Source: Aplysia californica (Eukaryota; Mollusca; Gastropoda; Aplysiida; Aplysiidae). From it: a stretch of DNA of 64,000 nt. The stretch spans positions 584,598-648,597 of the forward strand of contig NW_004797423.1 of NCBI RefSeq assembly GCF_000002075.1, given 5' to 3'. The notes below the pieces were generated by a model. It had not been told where the DNA came from, searched no databases, and worked only from the letters and a program-made list of their open reading frames with translations. Shown in pieces: positions 1 through 12,000 of this stretch. Made by a program: the position numbers and the translations under genes. Numbering within the stretch: the first letter of the stretch is position 1; each line of letters begins with the position of its first letter.

Positions 1-54
<54 letters not shown>

Positions 55-286
55 TCTTATTATATAATATTATCATTAAAAGATTATTAAAACACTTTCA
101 ATAAGAATAAACAGTCATACTGTTGAATGTGTTGGTTTTTTAAAACTATTGTCTCTGACACCCCATCCCCTCAAACCCCCTCTCTGTCTCCTCTTAATTT
201 TTCAGAGTCTCCTACAAAATGTGTCAAAAGAAGATCAGTGAGTACAATAGCAAAGCTGTTCAGTGTTTGGAGGAAAAGTGAAATGA

Positions 287-450
287 CAGTGGAGTCTGTT
301 GAAACTGAGCAAAGCTGCAGACCAAAAGAAAATACAAACTCGATTCTTTTCTTCACTATTTAATTTGAGCAATCTTTTTATACTAAAAACATGGCTTGAC
401 CAGAGAAAATCTGGCAGTCCCACAAACTTTGGTTTCAGTGGACTCTATTG
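287..450. mobile_element. Element P copy 1 (pogo/Tigger-like inverted-repeat element)
   Basis: Left end CAGTGGAGTCTGTTGAAAC and right end, read inverted, CAATAGAGTCCACTGAAAC form imperfect inverted repeats. Short and non-coding. Ends of the type CAGTGGA followed by TTAAACCGA are typical of pogo/Tigger-derived elements. Confidence 0.55.
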
Positions 451-639
451 TACATCTTTTTTTTCATGTGTTACTTTACAGCTATATGATATCAGTTATT
501 AATCAGTTGCAATGATTCAGTGTCATTTTGATTAATTATTATTCTAATACATATTAATTGTTTTGCAATGATTCAAAATTTTTTCAAAAAGAGTATTAAT
601 TCTTTGCAATGATTCAAAAATTATTTTATTGATTGTCAG

Positions 640-912
640 TTTACAAGTGCTGTATAACTCTTACTAAAGCTAAAACTATCTCTACCTCTTCTTTTTATTA
701 TCCTGTTTCTCTCTTGTAACTCCTCTTGTCTTTTGCACTTAATTATATGACTTATTTGTGGTGCTAGTGCTGTAAAACTCTTACAAAAACTAAACATATC
801 TTTCCCCTTTTTTCCATTGTCATGTCACTCTCTAGTAACACCTCTTGTCTTTGGTACTCACATGACCTAATTCTGGTGCAAGTGCGGCAAAATTCCTACT
901 TAAACTAAGAAA
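640..912 (+). repeat. Two degraded SINE B 3' portions in tandem
   Basis: Both read 'CTCTTGTAAC...CTCTTGTCTTTGGCACT...ATGAC...AAGTGC.GTAAAACTC' like other SINE B tails. The first keeps GCACT/AGTGC stem arms; the second is more decayed. Confidence 0.55.
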
Positions 913-952
913 ATGAAACTGATGACTTCTTTTTCTGTACATTCAACTTCAG

Positions 953-3007
953 GCTGTCTCCTGAGATTTTGATTCAGACTCTACAGGAGCAGGGAATTAA
1001 GCTTGGAATGGTTATTGATCTGACCTTCACCTACAAGTACTATAATATACAGGTAGTAGTTGACCCAGTTTGTTGTCACTATGAAATGAATTTGATTGTG
1101 TCAGCGTCTGTAGTGTAGGGGTTAGGCTGCAGGTAGGAGACTTGAGCTCGGTTCCTGAGTGGAGAGAATTTTTTTTGAATATCTTGGTTTTCCTGCTGGG
1201 GTGAGGTGTCGTATTCCTCTCAGTCCCGGCAGGGTCAGAAGCCCACCTCCTAAATGATCTAAATTGTGTCCATAGCCAAATAAAAACACATACATTGAAA
1301 AGACATTGATATACCCCGCAGGGTGGTGCTACTGACTGAAGTGTCTTTAGGCCATTCCCAAAGGGGGGGGACATTAACTTGTTCTTATGCACAGTAGAAT
1401 TGTAAATGGGCTGATTCATCAATGTCATGCTCATAACTGTGCCTGAACTGCAACAGGGAACTGCTGCTTTTTCTTTCCTAACTCTTCCAGTCCCGTGCGA
1501 TTATATTTTGTCAGCAGTGCTTGTATCTCCCACCGTCTCAAGAGTATTATTCTGTTTCAGGGGTACCGAATTTGCTAATTTTTCTAAATTAGCGAACCTA
1601 ATCAAACTTTAATTTTCAGAATGTTGTTCATTTACCTATAAACTTTGTTATATGATACATAAAACCCCATTACAAAGATACTACATCATTTTTTAGAATG
1701 CCTGCCTCTTTTTCTTAAATACTGCTGTATTGGCTGGGACTGGGGTTAGGGAGTGCACAAAAATGGCTGGGGCTGGAAGGGTTAACTTAATCCTTACTAT
1801 CGTCATTTTCCTCTACTTCTTTTGTATGTTTGTCACACTCTTGTGACCCACTATTTCCGGGGTGCCTTGATAGTCGATGCAGACTTTGTGCTGTTGAAGT
1901 TAGAGAGGTGAGCAGAGTAAGCCTGGTTCCCTGTAAGGACTTCTCTGTTGACATCCACCCCTTTGTGCTCATATGACCTTATGCAGTTGTGAGCGCCGTA
2001 AAACCTCTATTAAAACTGAAACTAAATTCTCTTTTTCCCTTGTCCTTGATATAGCCTCTTTCTTTCTTCTCCCATCCACCTTTGTTTTTTGTCCTCCTCT
2101 CATCCATCTTTGTCTTTAATTCTTCTATCCTCGATTTTTTTTCTGTCTTCCACTTTCACTTCAGTGTTCCTCAAACACACAGAGAAAATGAGTCTTTTAT
2201 GGCACAGAGATTGGCTATTCAGGTGTAGATAAGGAAAACGTTTTGTATCAAAATTTGATCAGCGAGCTGTGCGAATGTGCGCTGCCCAAAATAGGCTTCA
2301 GGAGGGAGAAAAAACCTGTTTAATTTATTTAACAGTTGTATCGGAATCATGTATTCTGTCATGCTTTCTTCAACATATTGATGATTTGAATTTGGACAAA
2401 ATATTTCTTGAGCACATGAAGGTGACAACACAGATTGAGAAATGGCTATAAAGATTTTTTTTCCTTCAAAATGTTGGTCTTAGTAGGTCTCTGAACAGCT
2501 GGCCAGCGATTTGTGGTGGCTTCTGTTTTAGTGGAGGTGGTTAATGTAGACCAACTTGAGTAGATTGTGTAAAGTAGAGAGATGGGTATTTGGGGGTTTT
2601 GTATGTGGAAGGTGGGGGGGGGGGGGGATTGTTGGGGGGGTGTGGTGGGAGATGGTGATGGTAGGTCTTATGTAGTAGGTACTATGAGATTATTGAGATA
2701 AGTCAGGGAATGGGGGAGAGGGTTGGTGGTGGCTAGGGGAAGGGGGTTGGTGGTGGCTAAGGGAAGGTGTGGTCAGTTTGGAACTCTCTTCCCCAACCCT
2801 TGAGACATACAACATCTGAGTCTAAATTTAAAAAATCTTTAAAGACACATTTAATGACATCCTTTTTAAGTCAGTAGATTCATGTTCAATACAATGTTAT
2901 GTAAATGTCTATGTATCCATTTATGTATTTTGTAAATTGCAGTGTATATATTATTTTATTCTCATTTCGTGACGATGTGTAATCGTGTGCGTGTGATAAG
3001 CAAGTAG

Positions 3008-3080
<73 letters not shown>

Positions 3081-6000
3081 TGTGTGTGTGTTTGGCATAC
3101 ATGTGTGCGTGTTATGTGTTCGTGAGTGTGTATGCGTGTGTTTGTGTGTGTGTGTATGTATATATGTGTGTGTTTGTGTGTATATGAGTGTGTGTGTGTG
3201 TGAGTGTGTGTGTGTGTCGCGTGCATGAATATTTTTCTTACATGCATTTATGTAAAGCGCCTAGAGCTGTGTTTGCACGGGAATGGGCGCTATAGAAATG
3301 ATCTTCATTATTATTATTATTATTATGAGATAACTTCAGGGGTCTCCTTTTTTTTGTCTGGTGCATCAAAATTCCAACTTAGAAAATTTTAGGAAGAATT
3401 TTTTTCTTTTTCTTTCAGGACTTTGAAAAGCAGTCGGTTCTACATAGGAAGATCTTTGTGAAAGGACATCAGGTGCCTGATGATTCAAACTTTCAAGAGT
3501 ATGATGATTTTTTATACAATTAGATGTACAGTCAGTCCTTCTCTTTTGGCCACCTGTATAAGACAATCACCTGCACAAATACCCATTTCCCAGTCTTCTC
3601 CCCCTTCTCCCTGCACCCCCCCCCCCATGTGATTTTTAAAAACATTATAATGACTCTGTTTAAAGGCATCTACCTGCCTAAGACTGCCACTCTTTGTCTT
3701 GACAATGGGTGGGCACCTGAGACAATTTTCACTGTATTTGTTTGATGGTTACTGTGAATGAACAGAAAGATTGAGAGGCTATTAGATATCCTGTTGTCAA
3801 ATCTATTGCAAATTTTATGAACTCAGTAGAGCAAAATATTTAGCCGGAACTGTGCTAGACAGTCACTCATTGTCGAAGAGATAAATGATTGTCTTTGACA
3901 GTGGACATCTAGGAAAGTGTCATTATAATTATTATTTAAAAAATAAACAGTGATTGTCTTGGACAGGTGACCCTGCCCTTAGAGCAGGTTCAACTGCATA
4001 TAGTTGTAAACAATGCAAATACGCCAGCTGAAAGGGTCTTTGTAATATATCCGTGTCTGTCTGTTCTTCCTTTTTTAGAAGTGAACGGCCTATTTCATTT
4101 AAGTCATTTCCAATGTCCAAAGACAACAAAGCAGAAGAAAGAGATAAGAGAAAACATGTGTGTCAGTTGCGAGCCAGAGAGGCATTGCCAAAGAACTGTT
4201 TGCCGACATTTGTCGCACACTTCTGTAGGCTTACACGCTGTATAGTGATGCAAGAATTATAATGGATATGTATGTCTGTTGCATGACCGTCAGTGGTCAT
4301 AGCCTGTTTTCCCGTGTTCACATAGTCGTGGGCCCAACACATCGGCATGTGCTGGTACGTGGTGTGTTTCAGCAATCTATCGGCATTGAGCTTTCTATCT
4401 CAATTCTTTATTTAGTCTTTTGCCTGTTCTGTGCGACAGTTCAGCTGATTAAGAAAGCTGACAATGTCGAAGAAACAGCACAATGCACACAGCCTAAAGC
4501 TTGAATTGCAGTTTCTGAAAGATGTGGAAATAAGAAAAAAACTTTCCAAAAGGGAAATTTGTCACAAGCATGGAATTCCCAATTTGACGCTGTCGCCTAT
4601 AATCACTATTTGAGCAGCCTTTCTAAACCAAAAACATGACCAAACCTATGAAAATCTAGCAGACCGCCACTGATTTAGACTTACTTGACTCCACTGTCTA
4701 GCTGAGCAACCTCTTCATGGAAAGTTGAATTTGGGATTTACAAAACTTGTAAGGTTATGAGTGCTCTATACTGATGTCTGTGGTGTAGCGGTTAGGCATG
4801 CTGGAGACCCGAGTTTGATTCCCGACCGGGGTGGGAGTGGGGGGAGGACATTTCTTATGGAGTATCTCGGTCTTTTTTCTGGGATGATGTATCCCTCTCA
4901 GCCCAGGTGGCCCTGACAGACAGAATTGAAAGCCTGTCTCCTATACGATTGAAATTGTTTCGGGGGGGGGGGGGGGGGTTTGCATAAAAAACCCTATTTA
5001 AAAAAAAAAGAAAGAATCAAAATGATGATTAAAAAAAGGGGCTAGGTATATCAGGGTTTATGAGTAAGTTCATGGAATTTTCATGTGTTTCAGTACTGGC
5101 AGAACAAAAGTTCAGTGTTCAGTATCTTGTGGACTTTGGTCATTATTTTACTCATTTTTATAATGATGTTTTAAAATTAAAACGTTTTACATAGTGGTGA
5201 TGTAAGAGTACCTAAGTCAGTTTGTGATTCTGTGTTTTGCTGTAGCAGTGTTGATTTTTTCTGATCTTTTTCACAGGAGGCAGAAGTGTCAAATTGTCAT
5301 TCATTGTTATTTATTTGTTGTTTTTTTTCTCTGTTTTTTTTTTTTTTTTAAATTTGTAAGGTTTGCTGAAGCTGTGAAAGGATTTGATAAAGAAGGTAGG
5401 CATGAGTGACTGTTTATGTGGTCTATTCCATCCCTCAAATTTGCTACTTCTTTTTACATCTTTTGTTTCATTTGATTTTCAGGAAGTGTAAATGTTTAAA
5501 AACTTTGCATTTCTTGCACACGTTTTGGGGCTTTTTATTTTTTTGTCATTTTAAAACTTTGTGCTATCTGTTTCTCTATTCTTTATCATTACTGTAAAAT
5601 TCCAGATGGGATTTTGAGTGGTTGGTGTGCGCTCTGACATATGCGCGCGCAGGACACATTAACATTTTCAGTTGGTAGGAAATTTTGAATTTTGCCCGGT
5701 TGGTGGCTGAAGCCTTGTCCTTTCGATTTTGGACCCCCAAGGGATCTTTGAACTGTGCAACTTGCACAGAAAACCTTAAAATTTTCTTGCCCTTATCTGA
5801 GAAGGCTAGGTGTCAGACCTTACCTACCATAAGATCAGGAGTGTGAATGATAGACAGCAGTCAGAAGGAGCCAAGGAGTAGCAGTAGAAAAGTTGTTGAA
5901 AGAGTCAGAAGCCCAGAGGAGGAGGCAAAGTGGGTGAGGGGGTGGGGGCAGAAAGTGGAAACGAAAGCAGGCGACAGAACATTGTTAGAAAACAGGAAAG

Positions 6001-9000
6001 GAGGAAATTTTAGAGAACATTTTCCGTAACTGTCAGGTTTCCTATCCGGGACCTATCGAATGAGAGGCGAACACCGTAACCTCTAGTCCACGAGAGCCCC
6101 CCCCCTCCGTGTCTCTGCTTTAACCTAACGTATGTTGGCTATTATTTCATGTAGTTGTAGGCCGCTGTCCCAATTTTACGTATTCAAAGAATGATGGAGG
6201 AGGTTCTCTTTTATTTCTCTGTGTGCTATTTTGCCCTGCCATACATTATGCTTCGTGGAAAATTCTTATCTTTCTCTATTTTTTTGTTCATTTGAATTTT
6301 ACTAGACCATGTTATTGGCGTTCATTGCACTCATGGCGTAAACAGAACTGGATACCTTATATGCAGGTAAGTGTTGTGCTGTCTTTCATTCACAAGAAAG
6401 TCCATGTATGGTAAAATTGAAACTGTGTCCGTCAGTTACGCAAAATTAGTGGGTGGTTGGAGGGTGCCACTGGTAGGTGCTACTTCTTCACTTTTCCTCT
6501 GTTGTTTCTGTCTGTCTGTCTTACTTTGTCCCAGCACAATATGACCATTAATGTGTCGATGTGCTTCTCTTTACTCAAACGAAACAAGCGCAAAGGGACA
6601 AATTTGTATTTTTGTCACCTTATGGTAGGCCGTCTGAATATTTTTGATTGATTGAAACGGCATATCTTCACATTCTCATAGTACCGATAGTCTTAGTTCC
6701 ACAGTAAAACCTGGATAACATGAACTATAAACTTTACAGGGCTAGGGAAGTTGTTTCTTAAGCAGATTTAGTGTTAAGCAGAGTGCCAATGAAAATAACC
6801 AAATTCATTCTATGTTAAGCAGATGTGCAGAAATTTTTTTTATGTTAATGGAAGTTGAAATGTTTAGAATAAAGAGGGGGGAAAATGGTAACTCTAAATT
6901 CTTTCATATTCTTTCAGTTAAACTGAATATACTGTATACATGTTCATCAAAGTGTTGTAGAACGGGAGCTGGCAGAAAAGGAGCCACTCTTCAAATGCTT
7001 GACAAGGAAAGCACAGATTTCATAGAATGTATTTCCCACTGTTAAGAAAAAAGAATACACATGTAAAATACATTGAAAGAAGAAAGATCACTGAACACAT
7101 GTGAAATGTGCTGATAAAATTTAACTATAACATGCCTTATTTTATTCTTATAAAATGTAAAAACTTCACCTGTAAGTGTGATGTATCTATTTCCCTGTTC
7201 GCGTGGTTTTATGCACCCTGCATAATTTAGCCAAATTTGATAAATTTTTTCATAATTTTTCCGATTATGTTCCTTTATCATTCTTTGTTAAAACTAACAG
7301 AATTTCACATTTTTAGGCTCAGTTTGCATGATTTCAGAATTTTTCTTGCATAAAATGATGGGGACAGATTTCCAAATGGCTAAAAATGTGAGAAGCAACT
7401 CATTTTGTCAGCTCGCTTCACATATGCAGACTAGCACGCACTTAGTATAGCGAAATAGACGGCACGTGGAGATCTTTTAATTTGCTGGGAGGTGTTGGCC
7501 CTGAAAAATTTATCGTTGGCAAGCTGTAAAAATGTTGTAAGCCCAGAAAGCAAAATTTTCAGGAGAGAAAGAAAACTATTTTACTTCTTTTACAAATTAT
7601 ACTTACGTTCTTTTCTTCGCTTTTTTTTTCTACTTTCAGAATTTGAAATTTGATCAAGTACACTGTATTATATATTTCACGGGTGTATGCAACTCATACC
7701 ATAGATCATTAAGAAATTGCAATAAATATTTTGTTGGCAATTTTGGGCTAAGTACATCTGAACAGCTGGCCAACGATATGTTTCCACCTTTGTTATCCAA
7801 CCTTTCTTTGTCCAACTTTGGTCCAATTTCTCTGTTTTATTTCCTTTTACTGGCATCTGTGGTGTAGTGTTTAGGCACTTCGCTGGTGCACACAGGAGAC
7901 CAGAGTCCAATTCTCGAGAGGGGAAAAATTTCTATTGAGTACCTCGGGTCTTTCTGGTGGAATGTTGTATCCCTTTTGGTCCAGCTTGACCCTAACAGAC
8001 AGGGTCAGAAGCCCGCCTCCTAATTGATCTAAATCCTGTTGATGGGGGCTTGCAAAAGCCTACATGAAAATTATAAATTATTTTTGTTGGCTGTCATTTT
8101 CTTTTTCTGAGAGCAACATTGTCATACAGTTTTTTGGGGTAAGATCTCTATGGTGAAACAATTTGTTTTCTTTTCAGGTATTTGATAGAAGAAATGGATT
8201 TTGAACCGGAGGAGGCCATAGCAAGTAGGTGGTTTTGTTATTGTTTTTTGTAGTTGATGTTTTCGTTTTTAAAAAATTAACTGTAGGTTTATTTTTTAAA
8301 CATTATAATAATTACACTTTCCAAGACGTCCATCTGTCTTAGACACTTTTTTTTTCTCCGCGCCAATAGTTGGCTGTTTTGGACAATTGGACTACTTCGC
8401 AAGTTATGGCTGCTGATTTCTGTTCCATTTACTCCTTCTTTCTTATCAAACATTTTTCTTTTTAAAATCTCTCCTCCTTATTTTGTTTGTAGGTTACTCT
8501 GTTGTAACACCTCTAATGTTTGACATGACCTCTAATGTTTGACATGACCTCTAATGTTTGACATGACCTCTAATGTTTGACATGACTTCACTTTGTTGCG
8601 AGTGCCGCAGAACTCACTTACTAAGAATAAACTAAAACTGTTTCCTTTTTTGTCTTCCTTTTATTTTTGTCTCTGTTCTGTTATTGTCTGGTTGGGTGCT
8701 TCGCCATCGCATGCTGGAGACTCGAGTTTCATTCCTGAGTAGAGAGATTTTTTATTGAGGATCTCGGCTTTTCCACTGGGACCTTGTATCCCTTTTAGAC
8801 CAGGTTGGCCCTGACAGGCAGGATCGGAGTCCACCTACAAAATTACCTAGATTATGTTGATGGGAGCATAACAGACACCTGCATTTTAAAAAAAAATGAC
8901 CGGTCTTGCACAGGGTTTACCAAAGAATGTTAGTAAGCTGCCTGAGAATATGCTGAGCTAACTTACTCTTACTCTCACAAGATGTATTTCCATGTCGCCA

Positions 9001-12000
9001 GCTGTTCAGATACGTCTACAAAGCCCAGAAGTTTGAATTTGATTTAAAAAATTGCGTGTTCGTAATTTGTAGTATTGGTTGTTCAAGAAATATTTTGTTG
9101 AAATTCAAATTTAAAATGTTGAAAAATCAAGAAAAAATATCAAATGTAAAAAAGTACAATTTTTAAAAGAATTGAAAAGTTATTTCTTTCTCCTGTGAAA
9201 TTTTTCTTTCTGTTCTAAGAACTGTTGAACAGCTTGCAGGCGATATACTGATCTAACTTTCACTTTCCGGTACGGTACATGATTTTTATTTTTTTTGTCC
9301 TGTGGTGTATTTTAATGTGTGCCTGATGTCAGTTAATTTGACCTACGGTTGTTAGAGACATTGTCATGGTGGAAAATCTCCGGAAAGTTGCTGCTGATGC
9401 TGCTGTGATTGCCGTTCCTAAAGAAAGGCAGCAGTGTGTTGCTGCCCAAGAGTCACAAAGTTCTGTCTGCTCAGTGCCGAGTTATGAGAAACTTGACATT
9501 AAAAATGTTGAGTTTCACAATAAGCCTTTTCAAATGCACTTCTTTGAGTATCTTGATAATGACTTCGAATAATCTAATTCTAAGGATTTTGATAGAGCAG
9601 ATAGAACATTTGGTTTCTGACCGCATGGTCTTAGAAGCTCAAAACGGCCAAAAATGTCAAGTGGAATTTTGTAATTCTAAGGTAGTGATGTGTCTAGGAA
9701 TATATGATAAATTTGATGGTGATGATGATGGTTAAGTAGATTAGATGATAATGATGAGAATCTATGAAAGTAATGACAGTCAAGTACATGATGCGATTTT
9801 CCATATTTCTACTTCTGTCCTTATGTTCAGATGGATTTTTAAAAATGATTGGGTGGTTCGTGGGTACTGTGGTGTGGTTTGCTCCTTCTTTCTTATCAAA
9901 TATGTATTGTCCATATCTCCTCTCCTTCTCATCTTTGTATGCTACTCTCTTGTAAGTCTTCTAATCTTTGGCATTTATTTGAACTATAATTTGTGTTTGC
10001 AAGTGCCGTAAAACTCTTACTGAAACTAAAACTTGTTTGATGACATTTCTTTCAGTGTTCAATGAAGCCCGCGGTCATGGCATTGAGAGGGAGAACTATC
10101 TGGCAGATTTGTCTCAAAGAAAGAAGTAAGAGTAAGGCCACTCGTTTCATTGGACATGTCTTTACCTAAATTGTGTTTTCTTTTTGGCCCTGCAGTACTA
10201 TTGTAGAATCTCAAAACACAGAAAATTACAAATTACATAGATACTGTCAGTGTAACTAATACAGTATTTTTCAATAACTGCATATATTTTATGGCAGATT
10301 CTTGACTATTGTATACCATTTGTTTTGGAAAGGGGGGGTGGGGAGTGTTTATGCTACATGAATTTGGGACTTTGTTATTTCTTGATTTTTTAAAAAATCC
10401 TCAGACTCAAGTCATTTGTGAAATATTAAAGTATTAGGTAGCAATGCCAATGAAAAATTGATTTTTCGCTTAAGCCCATTTTTATTTGGTACCGAAGAAA
10501 GGGTTTTCAGTTCTAAGAATTATGCTTTTTGAATTTCAAGAATCGGTTCATAAATTTTAAAAAAGTTATGGGGTTGTAAAGGTCGGCAAAATATGGATGA
10601 CCACATAATTAATTATAGGAAAATACTCTTAAAAAGTGGACAATGTAACAGCAGACTCTGTTAAAAAATCGATGACATCTCAGTAATTGGAGCGTTAGAA
10701 AGAAACTTGGCTAGCCAATGTGTTTTTCAGTGGAGAAATCATTTCTGCAGTCAGAATGTACTAACAATTTCGCAGTTATATTGTTATAATTAAAACTTTG
10801 GTGTATATATTGCGATTTTGAGAAAAAGGGGTGGCGGGATTGGAGCATTCTATTTATAGCATCATATCACATCATGGGATCTTTAAGAATATGTTGACAG
10901 CGTGACTGAATAACGACAAAGCTTTCTTTGATGACTTTAGACCATGCCAACCATAAAAGATAATTCAGTTCAATCTAACATGCCGTACAACTAAGCACCT
11001 TTTTTTCCCTTTGAGACGCGAACACTCCGTTGCGAGATAAGCTTGTCTCCGAATACCCCCATTGCGATGTTACAGGGAAACAGAGAGAAAAACAACTGGA
11101 TGCATGCGTTCGCCATTGCCCTATTTCAAGTGACCAATTAATTTACTCGGAATCATCATGCAGGGATTTTTAGGTCACATACATTTGCCGAGGTAGCAGG
11201 GGAAAATGGCTGGTCTCTGTGCGAAGCTGCTTTGGACAGGGGGGTAGTGGTACATTTTTAATTAAGTCGAAACATCTACTTGACACAGAACGTTAAAATT
11301 TGGGGACACTATAGAGGAAAGATAGATCTATTACCTTCTCAATGTTGAAAATCAAGCTCCTCCTAGTTTAAGGAACACCCGATACGAAAGTGTTTCCGAC
11401 ACCAAAAATAAGGTTAATTTATGTGTACAAACTTCAACATCCACATATCATTAGTTTGCCGTATTTTTTTTATTGGATGCCAAGTTTCATTCACATTGGT
11501 CCAGAAATAGAGCAGGACAAGTTTGAGAAAGTTTTTCACTTAAGTTCCGACCAGGTAAAAAAATTTACCTGCAAACGGGGACCAAAATTTCGCCGCCCGC
11601 GGAAGCAAGATTGGCTTTGCTATATTAAGCTATTTGAGTGTTCCTACAACTGTATTTTGTCTTTAATGTCTGTATATTTGTTTCTTATATTCATCTTCTA
11701 TCTACCATGGAAAAAGACTGGGTGGTTGGTGGATGCTCTGGTGTGGTTTGCTCCTTCTTTCCTATAAAACATTTATCATCCTTATCTTTCCTCCTTCTTT
11801 TTTATGTTTGTTACTCTCTTGTAACACTTCTAATCTTCTGCACTTATATGACCTTATTGTGTTGCAAGTGCTGTAAAACTCTTACTAAAGCTAAAGAAAG
11901 GAAAAAAGACACAGTATTAATATTATCCATGTGTACAAAGCTTGCTCCCATTTTTTTGGTTTTTGCATTGCACAGCACTGAGTAGCTGAACTCAGGAATT

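Larger units (their letters stand above)
1..952. other. Upstream flank or intron of DUSP11: microsatellite and repeats, no exon seen
   Basis: Begins with a (TAT)n microsatellite (1-54). Element P occupies 287-450, and two consecutive degraded SINE B 3' portions occupy about 640-910. No stretch resembles the DUSP11 N-terminal region. Confidence 0.6.

Noticed and set aside
127-363. Small frame at the left edge as the DUSP11 first exon
   Set aside because: Its second half is element P sequence and it shows no similarity to the DUSP11 N-terminus.
4772-4830. tRNA gene at SINE A heads
   Set aside because: Repeated many times with the same downstream body and tail, so it is a tRNA-derived SINE.
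7643-7910. Frames on both strands in DUSP11 intron 5
   Set aside because: They lie across element G and the start of a SINE A copy.
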